Virus record (IMG/VR): IMGVR_UViG_3300034020_000947
Span: 1-32,691 of that record
From: a virus
DNA: 32,691 nt
Direction: 5' to 3' (one strand)
Each line of letters starts with the position of its first letter. Positions within the stretch are counted from its first letter, which is position 1. The notes beneath the pieces were generated by a model. It was given only the letters and a program-made list of their open reading frames with translations, did no database searches and was not told the origin of the DNA. Below, piece by piece: positions 15,366-22,031 of the stretch. The position numbers and the translations under genes are program-made.

Positions 15366-15650
15366 GCGATTGTCTACATGCTGCCCGGTTGGTGATTGAG
15401 ACGACAGGGCTGGGCGGCGATACCCCTACTGGTTGTCAGCGGTGGAACAGGGGACACATGGGCGGCGAAGCCAGCACCCATCCGCGAAGAGGCTGGCGAG
15501 TCATGCGGCTCCGGCGGGGATGGCATGTAAAGGGCTCGGTCTAAGGCTGAGTCCGCCCACCAACGGGGATACAGGAGCCAGGAAGCAATGTCTGTAGGAC
15601 AACACGCCGGGTGCTGTAGGACTATGCCTACCCTTTAGGTGTAAAAACTT
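15366..15650 (+). ncRNA. Candidate structured RNA between cro and replication genes
   Basis: About 360 bases (15366-15727) hold no credible gene. Within 15383-15631 several inverted pairs stack: GCCC 15383-15386 with GGGC 15412-15415; CCCCT 15423-15427 with AGGGG 15449-15453; GCCAGC 15470-15475 with GCTGGC 15492-15497; GGCTC/GAGTC near 15533-15553; and GTAGG 15616-15620 with CCTAC 15627-15631. CTGTAGGAC occurs twice (15592, 15614). It would be transcribed from the PR-like promoter as part of the cro message or processed from it. No known RNA family is recognised. The strand is inferred from the promoter. Confidence 0.45.
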
Positions 15651-15727
15651 ATCAAAGGGGATTGTCAAAAAGCAATTCCAAATGTAAGATTACTTTCCCT
15701 TTTGAGGACACCATAAAGGAGGCGTCT

Positions 15728-16159
15728 ATGGAAACCCTGGAACATTTTCCAGTAAGCGTAGTTGAGGAAGGTGGTGTATTCACCATCCAGCAGCAGGTTG
15801 GATCGACAGCTGATGACGTTGTCACGATCTGCATTACAGCCGACCAAGCCAAGCAGGTCGGCAAATTCTTGATAAGGGTGAGAGAGCCGGTCGAGGAGTC
15901 GCCAGATGCGGCGGTTGGCTTTGACCAGTTCTGGTCTCAGTACCCCAGGAAGGACGCGAAAGCTCGCGCCTTGGAGGTATGGAAGAGGCACAACCTTGGC
16001 TCCAAGCGCGAGGTCATCCTCGCTCATCTCGCCGCGATCAAACAAACACCTCAGTGGACTGACCAGGGCGGTCGGTTCGTTCCCCACGCCGGTACGTATC
16101 TCAGCCAGAAGCGGTACTTGGATGAGGTTGAGACCGAAGACTTCAGCAGCTTCAAATGA
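15728..16159 (+). CDS. Phage replication protein (O/DnaT-like C-terminal module)
   Basis: A 143-residue protein from ATG 15728, which follows AAAGGAGG. The C-terminal half reads GFDQFWSQYPRKDAKARA and EVWKRHNLG, then WTDQGGRFVPHAGTYLSQKR. This FxxFWxxYPRK...W pattern, ending in a P..TYL motif, recurs in phage replication-initiation proteins that partner a helicase. The N-terminal half (FPVSVVEEGGVFTI) is not recognised, and no clear DNA-binding domain is seen, so it is shorter than lambda O. A TTG start at 15662 is possible but weaker. The gene overlaps the next by four bases (ATGA). A helicase-loader role is inferred from the motif and the helicase two genes on. Confidence 0.7.
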   Translation: METLEHFPVSVVEEGGVFTIQQQVGSTADDVVTICITADQAKQVGKFLIRVREPVEESPDAAVGFDQFWSQYPRKDAKARALEVWKRHNLGSKREVILAHLAAIKQTPQWTDQGGRFVPHAGTYLSQKRYLDEVETEDFSSFK

Positions 16160-16602
16160 TCGACCCGACCAAGCTCCCATTCGGTGGCGAGACCATCCTC
16201 ATGTCGCGCATGCGCAAGCTTGCGCCGGAGATGGTCTTCGTCTCTTTGCTGCCCGCTCGCATGCGTATGAACACGGAGCCATACGCATTCGTGAGGGCGA
16301 TCCCAGGCAAGGACTACGACTGGCGGTTTCTGAAGAGCTTGCCTACCGTCGTTGTATGCAACGCTGAACAGGCGAAGCTAGGTCTGTTCGAACAGCTGTG
16401 CGCGGAAGCCAACCCTGTGCAGGCTTGGTTCTACGACGAGGTGCAGGGCTACGACGTGAGCTATCTGCCAACGCCAGAGAGTATCGAGCGACCACGCGAG
16501 CAGTGGGTGTGGACCCTGGACTTCTTTCCCTGGTTCAGGTCGATGAATGAAGAGTGGGCTTTGTGGATTCACGAATCGATGAGTGAGAGTGCGTATGTTT
16601 AA
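16156..16602 (+). CDS. Hypothetical protein of the replication operon
   Basis: A 148-residue protein beginning in an ATGA overlap with the replication gene and ending 8 bases inside the helicase gene. It is rich in aromatic residues (WVWTLDFFPWFRSMNEEWAL) and has no visible transmembrane segment or nucleotide-binding motif. The tight packing between a replication protein and a helicase argues for a replication-accessory role, but I do not recognise the family. Confidence 0.65.
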   Translation: MIDPTKLPFGGETILMSRMRKLAPEMVFVSLLPARMRMNTEPYAFVRAIPGKDYDWRFLKSLPTVVVCNAEQAKLGLFEQLCAEANPVQAWFYDEVQGYDVSYLPTPESIERPREQWVWTLDFFPWFRSMNEEWALWIHESMSESAYV

Positions 16603-17614
16603 GACGGTCCCGGACTCATTCGATTTCGGTGCCTACCTCAAGCAGCAGGAGAGCAAGGCGCACACGATGCGCAAGCCATCCGACTTCGTGGAAGAGACGC
16701 TGCAGCGGATGTATGGAGATAACTCGACCGTCTTTGCCAAACTGCCTTGGGGCAACCTGAATCTGCAGTTCAAGCCTGGAGAGGTTACCCTCTGGGCTGG
16801 TGCCAACGGGCACGGCAAGTCACTGATCATCAGTCAGGTTGAGCTTGGCTTCATGCAGCAGGGATACCGCTGCGGCGTTGCGTCTTTCGAGATGCTGCCC
16901 GAAGCACTGAACAGCCGCATGATTCTTCAGGCTGCTGGGGGCTTGCCCTCACCCCAGTACGCGAAGGACTTCATCCACTGGGCAACAGACAAGCTCTGGT
17001 ACGCGGACGTCAGGGGCACCGCCTCGATGTCTGACGTGCAGGGCATCGTCAAGTACGCCGCGCTTGAGAACAAGTGCCACCACTTCTTCATCGACAACCT
17101 TATGTGCTGCGTCTCGGGAGAAGACGACTACAACAGCCAGAAGGACTTCGTCTTCAAGCTCTGCGAGATGGCGAGGGCGCATGAGATTCACATTCACGTT
17201 GTCCACCACATTCGCAAGCTTGAGTCTGAGGAAAAGATTCCAGGCAAGTACGACATCAAGGGTACTGGCGCCATCACTGACCGCGTTGACAACGTCGTCC
17301 TGGTCTACCGCAACAAGATGAAGGAGCGCGTGGTCAAGGAGGAGGGCGCGAAGGCTGAGAACGAGCGGCGCATGAAGGACGGCAAGCCTTTGCTCGATGA
17401 CGCGAAGGCATGGAGTGATGCCCAGGTCATCGTCGTCAAGAACAGAGACGGCGGCGAGGAGGCAACTGTGCGGCTCTGGTATCACAACGAAGGCAACAGC
17501 TTCCATGAGCGTCAGGTTCAGGGCAGACCGCACGGATTCGAGGTCCCGAGATACGTTCCGCCAGGTCTGGTCGCGAAGGAAACAGGAATCCTGGTCGAGG
17601 AACAGCTGTCGTGA
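16595..17614 (+). CDS. DnaB/gp4-type replicative helicase (RecA-like ATPase)
   Basis: A 339-residue RecA-fold ATPase. From ATG 16595 the Walker A GANGHGKS is at 69-76. A Walker B-like strand HFFIDNL, a sensor-type HVVHHIRK and the segment KGTGAITDRVDNVVLVYRNK follow, the usual order for DnaB and T7 gp4 C-terminal domains. There is no DnaG-type primase or full DnaB N-terminal domain, so it is a minimal helicase of the phage type. The preceding small replication protein may load it. The gene overlaps the previous stop and ends in GTGA shared with the next gene. One ACAGCTGT palindrome lies at its 3' end. Confidence 0.85.
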   Translation: MFKTVPDSFDFGAYLKQQESKAHTMRKPSDFVEETLQRMYGDNSTVFAKLPWGNLNLQFKPGEVTLWAGANGHGKSLIISQVELGFMQQGYRCGVASFEMLPEALNSRMILQAAGGLPSPQYAKDFIHWATDKLWYADVRGTASMSDVQGIVKYAALENKCHHFFIDNLMCCVSGEDDYNSQKDFVFKLCEMARAHEIHIHVVHHIRKLESEEKIPGKYDIKGTGAITDRVDNVVLVYRNKMKERVVKEEGAKAENERRMKDGKPLLDDAKAWSDAQVIVVKNRDGGEEATVRLWYHNEGNSFHERQVQGRPHGFEVPRYVPPGLVAKETGILVEEQLS

Positions 17615-17883
17615 GCGTCGAGCAGACCTGTCCTCCATGCCACGGCAACTGCTACCAGGGGCGCAGGTGCCCTGCTCGCAAGAAGGTCAGGAACATGCAA
17701 CCAGGACAGCTGTTCACGCTGCTGCGGACAGGCGAGGTGTACGAGTTCATCAGGCGCGAACACGTCACGCCGAGCGGCACCAAGCACGTTGTTCTCAAAC
17801 GAGGCGAGTCGAGAGAGACATCGCTTCACCACTCATGCCACGTAGTTGGATTGGTGGCTGCTAACCCGGAGGCGCGACAATGA
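17611..17883 (+). CDS. Small cysteine-rich protein
   Basis: A 90-residue protein with a GTG start fused to the helicase stop (GTGA). The N-terminus reads CPPCHGNCYQGRRCPARKK, a CxxCxxxCxQGRxCP pattern seen at the start of many small phage proteins and probably zinc-binding. The remainder is strand-rich (GQLFTLLRTGEVYEF, KHVVLKRGESRE). An internal ATG at 17695 would drop the cysteine cluster, so I keep the upstream start. Stop and next ATG overlap. Function unknown. Confidence 0.65.
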   Translation: MSVEQTCPPCHGNCYQGRRCPARKKVRNMQPGQLFTLLRTGEVYEFIRREHVTPSGTKHVVLKRGESRETSLHHSCHVVGLVAANPEARQ

Positions 17884-18470
17884 ACGACACACTGAAGCTG
17901 GCTGATGAATGCGAGCAATCTGCCGCCCTGCCGACCAGCTTGTACGCCGAAGCCGCCGCCGAGCTTCGCCGCCTGCACGAACTCGCCGAAAGCGAGGGTC
18001 GGTGGGCGTCGGACTATCTACAGCGAGCAGTCAAAGCTGAAGCCATCAACGCGAAACTTCTGGAGGCGCTGGAAGACATGCTCGGCTGGCAAACGCTGGC
18101 GCCTGATGGTGTGGTGGCTGCAGCCAGAGCAGCCATCGAGCAGTACAACCAGACCTCACTCGAACTGTGCAAGGAGTGCGGCTGGAAGGCATTGATCCCC
18201 GGTGATGGTTGTCTGGTCTGTGCGCGGCAGAAGGCGAAGCCGGTGGCTTGGTTCCATGAAGAGAAATACAAGACGCATTTCACTACCGATCCCAGCGAAG
18301 ACATGATTGGAAAGTATTGGCAACCGCTCTACGCCGCACCGCGCCAATGGGTCGAACTGACGGACGACGAAGCGCGTGCTTTAGTTAATCGAGCGACGTT
18401 CGGCGATAGAACAAACTGGCAAGCGTTGGTTTACATGGTCGATGCAAAGCTGAAGGAGCGGAACGCATGA
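17880..18470 (+). CDS. Phage hypothetical protein with zinc knuckle
   Basis: A 196-residue protein, ATGA-coupled to the previous gene. The N-terminal half is helical (LYAEAAAELRRLHELAE, AEAINAKLLEALEDML). Residues 96-115 carry CKECGW...CLVC, a likely zinc ribbon. The C-terminal part has YWQPLYAAP and a helical ELTDDEARALVNRAT segment that is common in variable phage proteins of replication operons. No enzyme motif is seen. Confidence 0.65.
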   Translation: MNDTLKLADECEQSAALPTSLYAEAAAELRRLHELAESEGRWASDYLQRAVKAEAINAKLLEALEDMLGWQTLAPDGVVAAARAAIEQYNQTSLELCKECGWKALIPGDGCLVCARQKAKPVAWFHEEKYKTHFTTDPSEDMIGKYWQPLYAAPRQWVELTDDEARALVNRATFGDRTNWQALVYMVDAKLKERNA

Positions 18471-18775
18471 GTGTGAAGTTCACGCAGGCGGACAAAGAAT
18501 ACTTCGCTGCGGTCCGCAAAGAAAAGCCTCATGTTGACCAGCTGTTCAAGGATATTCGCTCGCTGATGGACCAGTTCCCAGGAAGCAAGATCACGTACTT
18601 GAACGTTGACGGAAACGAGTGGGGCGAGCCGAGCCCTCCTGGTGTGCCCGTGCTTCCAAAAGATCGCCCAGAAACAATACCGAACGCTAAGCAAAAACAG
18701 CGAACAGCTGTTAAGTCGAAGCGCCCAACAACCAAAGCCGAGAAGTACCGGCAACTGATGCGCTACAAGGAGTGA
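18467..18775 (+). CDS. Hypothetical basic protein
   Basis: A 102-residue protein starting in an ATGA overlap. It has a short helical head (KFTQADKEYFAAVRKEK) and a long basic tail (KQKQRTAVKSKRPTTKAEKY). AACAGCTGTT at 18703 encodes part of that tail. The basic C-terminus suggests nucleic-acid contact, but no family is recognised. Confidence 0.55.
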   Translation: MSVKFTQADKEYFAAVRKEKPHVDQLFKDIRSLMDQFPGSKITYLNVDGNEWGEPSPPGVPVLPKDRPETIPNAKQKQRTAVKSKRPTTKAEKYRQLMRYKE

Positions 18776-18778
18776 GGA

Positions 18779-19234
18779 GTGGACGCAGAAAAGATTGCAT
18801 TCCAAGGCGAGGTCATGCTGCTGCAGTGGGCGGAGTCATCCACTCGCGGCAGGACAGTGACCTTCTTGCTTGACGACGAGGGCGAAGCCCACCCGTTCAG
18901 AGACTTCACCATCCGCCAGGGTAAGCGAGCGGGGCAGAGGTTCATGGCGGTGCTTGTTCAGATCGGCGACGACGAACAGGCTGTTGAACATCCGAAGACG
19001 CTGTCGCAACAGGCGTTCCTGCTTTGCCGAGACCCAGAGTTCTACAACTGGGCAAGCGCCAGGAGCTTCGACTCAATCTGCGACGAGCCATCTGCTCGCA
19101 ACTACATCTGCTCGATGCTTGGCATCGGCAGTCGGTCGCTGCTCGACAGTAACCCGGCTGCTGCAGATGGGTTCAGGCGTCTGATCCTCGCTCCGTTCAA
19201 CGCTCACCGCGCTGCGGTTTCCCCAAGCCTATGA
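18779..19234 (+). CDS. Phage hypothetical protein
   Basis: A 151-residue protein with GTG start preceded by GTGAGGAGT. It begins with a strand-rich domain (IAFQGEVMLLQWAESSTRGR, TVTFLLDDEGEAHPF, RFMAVLVQIGDDE), then a helical part (SQQAFLLCRDPEFYNWAS, YICSMLGIGSRSLLD). It resembles a phage family often found next to DUF1364/HNH-like proteins. Biochemical role unknown. The stop overlaps the next ATG. Confidence 0.65.
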   Translation: MDAEKIAFQGEVMLLQWAESSTRGRTVTFLLDDEGEAHPFRDFTIRQGKRAGQRFMAVLVQIGDDEQAVEHPKTLSQQAFLLCRDPEFYNWASARSFDSICDEPSARNYICSMLGIGSRSLLDSNPAAADGFRRLILAPFNAHRAAVSPSL

Positions 19235-19530
19235 ACTGGCGCAGCCGCAAGCTTCTTGATCACTTGCACGACGCGCCGTTCTGCTTTGTCTGCAGGTGCC
19301 ACGGCGACGGGACCAACATCGTCCCCGCCCACAGCAATCAGCTAAGAGACGGCAAGGGCAAGGGCATCAAGGCTCACGACTACCGAGTCGCTGCGGTCTG
19401 CAACAAGTGCCACATGGAGATCGACCAAGGCAAGCACTGGAGCCTGGAAGAGAAGCGCCGTGCCTGGGAAGAAGCCCACCGAGACACCATCGCGTGGCTC
19501 ATTGAAGACGGGAGGCTCAGTGTTCGATGA
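19231..19530 (+). CDS. HNH-like / DUF1364-type zinc protein
   Basis: A 99-residue protein. Metal ligands are arranged as CFVCRCH...AHSN...GIKAHDYRVAAVCNKCHMEID, the Cys/His layout of the small phage family DUF1364 with an HNH-like treble-clef fold. Such proteins occur in phage Nin-type regions. Nuclease activity has been proposed from the fold but cannot be read here. It overlaps its neighbours at both ends by ATGA, so it is embedded in the operon. Confidence 0.7.
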   Translation: MNWRSRKLLDHLHDAPFCFVCRCHGDGTNIVPAHSNQLRDGKGKGIKAHDYRVAAVCNKCHMEIDQGKHWSLEEKRRAWEEAHRDTIAWLIEDGRLSVR

Positions 19531-19919
19531 ACTCACCGTACCTGCAGAGGTTTACGTGCGCGATGTGCGGGAAGCCGTCGCCAACCCAAGGATCAAAGCT
19601 CACCTACGTCTCCGTCGTTGGCAGGCGAACACGGGTGTGCAACAGCTGTTATCAGAAGAAAAGGAAGAGTGATGGGCAAACTACAGCGAGACCGAGGAGC
19701 CTCGACGGAAAGGGAGATCGCAACGTACCTCAGCGACCAGTTGGGGGTAGCGGTGAAAAGAAAACTGGGACAGGCAAGGGACAGCGGAGAGGACATCAAC
19801 GTGCCGCCGTTCCGGATCGAAGTGAAACGACGCAAACAGCTGTCAGTGATCAATTTCATGCGGCAGTGCGAAGCTGGGTCCGTGGCAACCGAGATACCAG
19901 TGGTGGTGATGAGGGTTGA
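19527..19919 (+). CDS. Zinc-ribbon protein with an out-of-frame overlapping tail
   Basis: The start ATG is coupled to the previous stop. Residues 1-48 are a convincing zinc ribbon (CAMCGK near 11-16, CNSCYQKKRK near 39-48). The frame then continues for about 80 low-complexity basic residues across the first 248 bases of the nuclease gene at 19672. Such a tail looks like unused out-of-frame sequence. A single-base change or shift near 19660 would end the protein at TGA 19670-19672, where the nuclease starts. Either the overlap is real, or there is a frameshift or sequence error. The zinc-ribbon part is confident. The C-terminus is not. Confidence 0.5.
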   Translation: MNSPYLQRFTCAMCGKPSPTQGSKLTYVSVVGRRTRVCNSCYQKKRKSDGQTTARPRSLDGKGDRNVPQRPVGGSGEKKTGTGKGQRRGHQRAAVPDRSETTQTAVSDQFHAAVRSWVRGNRDTSGGDEG

Positions 19920-20013
19920 TGGGGACACGCGACCGCTTGTGATGTTGAGGCTCGACCAGTTCGTCCACATGATGCGCGACCGCATCGTAGGGGGTGCGGA
20001 TGGCGACGCATGA
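19672..20013 (+). CDS. PD-(D/E)XK nuclease, possible Holliday-junction resolvase
   Basis: A 113-residue protein from ATG 19672. The motif order is RGASTEREIATYL (conserved E), RDSGEDINVPPF (D) and RIEVKRRK (ExK), a compact PD-(D/E)XK core like the resolvase/VRR-type nucleases carried by many phages. It would trim or resolve recombination or replication intermediates. It sits in the replication operon downstream of zinc-binding proteins and upstream of a Q-like gene. Resolvase specificity is inferred. Nuclease fold confidence is good. Confidence 0.75.
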   Translation: MGKLQRDRGASTEREIATYLSDQLGVAVKRKLGQARDSGEDINVPPFRIEVKRRKQLSVINFMRQCEAGSVATEIPVVVMRVDGDTRPLVMLRLDQFVHMMRDRIVGGADGDA

Positions 20014-20566
20014 GCGCATAGGTTCAGCGCTCAACAGCGGCAACCTCAAGGCTGACGAGCTACATCACGACATCGAGATCGTTGCCGCGCTTGCGTTCGC
20101 CTCACGGCTTGGCTCTACGTTGCAAGCCCTTCGCTCAGCAGGTCACAACAGCGAACTACAGAACAGCATCGAACTGCTGTCGAACACATTGATCCGCGCC
20201 GGTCGAAGGAAGAGGATCGGCATTGGTCAGGATCGAGCAGCCATCATCGCGCAGCAGGCTTTGCTTGAATGGATGATCCGAATTTGCAAGGCATGCAATG
20301 GGACCGGGACGAAGCTCAACAGCTACGCGCCACCCAACAAGTTCAACGTGCCAAAGCGCAAGGCGTCGGACAGCTGTTGGCACTGCAACGGAACGGGTCT
20401 ATTCATGCCGACATGGAAGTGGCGGGTGCAGATGATGAAGCTTGGACCCGATGAATCAAAGGACTGGTGGGAGAAGCGCATCGAGTTCGCAAAAGAGATT
20501 GCGGATGATGCATACGCTGCCGCGCGCCGCAAGGTAACTCAACAGCTGTTGGAGTTGCTGGAGTAG
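20000..20566 (+). CDS. Q-like late regulator with zinc motifs (candidate antiterminator)
   Basis: A 188-residue protein from ATG 20000 behind a GGGGGTG site, overlapping the nuclease end. It has a helical N-terminus (ELHHDIEIVAALAFASRLG) and a DnaJ-like zinc pair CKACNGTG...CWHCNGTG, then a helical basic C-terminus (RVQMMKLGPDESKDWWEKRI). Phage antitermination Q-type proteins combine helical segments with a CxxC(x)nCxxC element and sit late in the replication operon, as here. The assignment rests on motif and position. A GTG at 19994 is an alternative start. Confidence 0.5.
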   Translation: MATHERIGSALNSGNLKADELHHDIEIVAALAFASRLGSTLQALRSAGHNSELQNSIELLSNTLIRAGRRKRIGIGQDRAAIIAQQALLEWMIRICKACNGTGTKLNSYAPPNKFNVPKRKASDSCWHCNGTGLFMPTWKWRVQMMKLGPDESKDWWEKRIEFAKEIADDAYAAARRKVTQQLLELLE

Positions 20567-21075
20567 TGCGCAAGCGAAGCAGGTACAGACCGAAGCCCAT
20601 CACACTGAACGCCTGGGAGAGAGTGATCCAGGGGGTGCAGCCTATCGCGCACCAGTTCAGCGACGCGCTTACGGTTCTGAAGATCAAGCACTACGCAGCG
20701 CTTGATTCAATCAAGAAGGGCAGAGCGGGCAAGCATGAGGTCGACATACTCATTGCCTGCTTCAACATCTCTGAAGCCTATGCGCGTCACGGTCTCGGCA
20801 CTGAGTTCATGCCCGAGATCAGACAAGCTCAGCTTGCAGTCGAGGCGATGGTTGAGAGAGCCGCCAAGCACAAGCGATATGGGTGCAGCGGTGCTGAGAT
20901 GAACGCCATCGCAACAGCGCTCGCTGTTCACGACGAACAGCTGGACAACAGCACCGTGAAACAGATGGAGGATATGGTCGCCTTCGTTGAAAGCGAGATT
21001 GCTGCAGGCAGGGCGCAATTGCTCCGGATACCTGCAAACGTAGATACGGAAAAACCCCCAGAGCAACAGCCATAA
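20566..21075 (+). CDS. Phage hypothetical protein, last gene of the plus early operon
   Basis: A 169-residue protein whose GTG start shares a base with the preceding TAG stop. It has a basic N-terminus (RKRSRYRPKPITLNAW) and is otherwise almost entirely helical (LTVLKIKHYAALDSIKKG, DILIACFNISEAYARHG, KQMEDMVAFVESEIAAG). No motif is recognised. Its end overlaps the terminator hairpin that separates it from the convergent HD operon. Confidence 0.65.
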   Translation: MRKRSRYRPKPITLNAWERVIQGVQPIAHQFSDALTVLKIKHYAALDSIKKGRAGKHEVDILIACFNISEAYARHGLGTEFMPEIRQAQLAVEAMVERAAKHKRYGCSGAEMNAIATALAVHDEQLDNSTVKQMEDMVAFVESEIAAGRAQLLRIPANVDTEKPPEQQP

Positions 21076-21095
21076 CAGCTGTTGCGCCGGGGGTT
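21053..21095. terminator. Terminator between convergent operons
   Basis: Outer stem AACCCCC (21053-21059) pairs with GGGGGTT (21089-21095). A perfect inner stem, GCAACAGC (21063-21070) with GCTGTTGC (21078-21085), continues it. A-rich sequence precedes and TTGTAAA follows, so it could work in both directions. One arm contains AACAGCTGTT (21074), so the genome-wide palindrome is also built into this structure. Confidence 0.7.
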
Positions 21096-21146
21096 GTAAA
21101 TGTGCATAATCGGCAGAAGGACTATCCAACAAATCCAATTCCGTAG

Positions 21147-21205
21147 GTCCTGCTTATAGTGAAACAGCCCCCAGGAAATTCCCCGAGGGCAATATCAAGC
21201 AGGAC
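21147..21205. repeat. Long hairpin abutting the HD gene stop codon
   Basis: Nine-base arms GTCCTGCTT (21147-21155) and AAGCAGGAC (21197-21205) are perfectly complementary. Inside them GCCC (21167-21170) pairs with GGGC (21187-21190). The right arm ends on the first base of the HD gene stop codon. It is probably an RNA 3' stem or terminator of the minus-strand operon, without a clear U-tract. Confidence 0.55.
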
Positions 21206-21705
21206 TACGCGACAGGGAACTTCTCGGCGACATCGTCGAACGCCCGTTCAAGCACGGGGTGGGTTCCAGCCAAAGCCACACGCATAGCCAGCAGGTGCCG
21301 GTAATACCGAGCCACCTTGTCTGCCTCCCACCCTGCCCTGGGCAGGTCCGAGAGGTTGCAGTAAATGTCGGCAAGCTTGATCAGCCTAGCCGCTGGGCTC
21401 ATCGAGGGGACTCTCTCGATCATCCGCCGCCTGCGGTCGGGCATGTTGGCTGGGAAGGTCAACTCGACCACAAGGTCTGCGACCTCCTCGCCGACAAGCT
21501 CGATGAGTTCCGAAGGCTTGGTCGGGGTGTCCTCGATCACGTCATGCAGCAGGGCTGCAGCGACAGCTGTTTCGTTTCCACCTGCAGCGCGGACAACAGC
21601 GGCAACCACCATCGGGTGGGCAATGTACGGCGTGACGCCGTCAGCCCTGACAGCCTCGCGGTGAGCGCGCTCGGCAATGACTAGGGCAAGTTCATCGATC
21701 TTCAT
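21205..21705 (-). CDS. MESH1/SpoT-like HD hydrolase
   Basis: A 166-residue HD-domain protein. The residues are those of RelA/SpoT-type hydrolases: H30 (YIAHP), H54-D55 with the hallmark ED (LLHDVIEDT, 53-60) and D113 (IKLADIYCN). Length and order fit a stand-alone MESH1-type enzyme, which removes pyrophosphate from (p)ppGpp or dephosphorylates NADPH. No synthetase, TGS or ACT part is attached. The start ATG 21705 follows AGGAG. It is the last gene of the AAA+/VWA operon. The giant virion protein carries a RelA/SpoT synthetase-like motif set, so a phage alarmone-control pair is a reasonable hypothesis. Substrate preference cannot be read from sequence. Confidence 0.85.
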   Translation of the reverse strand: MKIDELALVIAERAHREAVRADGVTPYIAHPMVVAAVVRAAGGNETAVAAALLHDVIEDTPTKPSELIELVGEEVADLVVELTFPANMPDRRRRMIERVPSMSPAARLIKLADIYCNLSDLPRAGWEADKVARYYRHLLAMRVALAGTHPVLERAFDDVAEKFPVA

Positions 21706-21714
21706 GCTGGCTCC

Positions 21715-21981
21715 TCAATAGGTGAGCCCGAAGCGGGCGTTGTATGCGGTGTAGAAGGCGATGATGAAGTCCTCCACCTTCTGGGTGTCCAGGTCGGCGG
21801 TGAAGAACTGGTCGCCCATGTACCGATTGATTGGGTTGGGCTGCGGGATGCGCCCGATAGCCCAGGCATAAGCAGATCGTGGTCCACCACGTTCGTCGTG
21901 AATGAATCGCAGCATCTGTAGGTCTGAGTCACGCGACATGTCGACGTGAACGGAGGGATCACTGAGTGACTGAATGGTCAT
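21715..21981 (-). CDS. Small hypothetical protein
   Basis: An 88-residue protein from ATG 21981 behind AAGGAG. Mixed composition (SDLQMLRFIHDERGGPRSAY, FIIAFYTAYNARFGLTY), no transmembrane segment and no known motif. It lies between the VWA gene, from which it is separated by a GC hairpin, and the HD gene. A longer frame overlapping the VWA gene is rejected. Confidence 0.6.
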   Translation of the reverse strand: MTIQSLSDPSVHVDMSRDSDLQMLRFIHDERGGPRSAYAWAIGRIPQPNPINRYMGDQFFTADLDTQKVEDFIIAFYTAYNARFGLTY

Positions 21982-22011
21982 GCTGTTGCTCCTTGTTGAA
22001 CAGTTGTTGAA

Positions 22012-22027
22012 GGGGGCGCGAGCCCCC
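22012..22027 (-). terminator. GC hairpin between the VWA gene and the distal genes
   Basis: GGGGGC-GCGA-GCCCCC is a perfect six-pair stem with a four-base loop just after the VWA stop. On the minus strand it is followed by TTCAAC, not a T-run, so partial termination or 3'-end stabilisation is likelier than full termination. It could lower expression of the HD gene relative to the AAA+/VWA pair. Confidence 0.5.
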
Positions 22028-22031
22028 AGGG

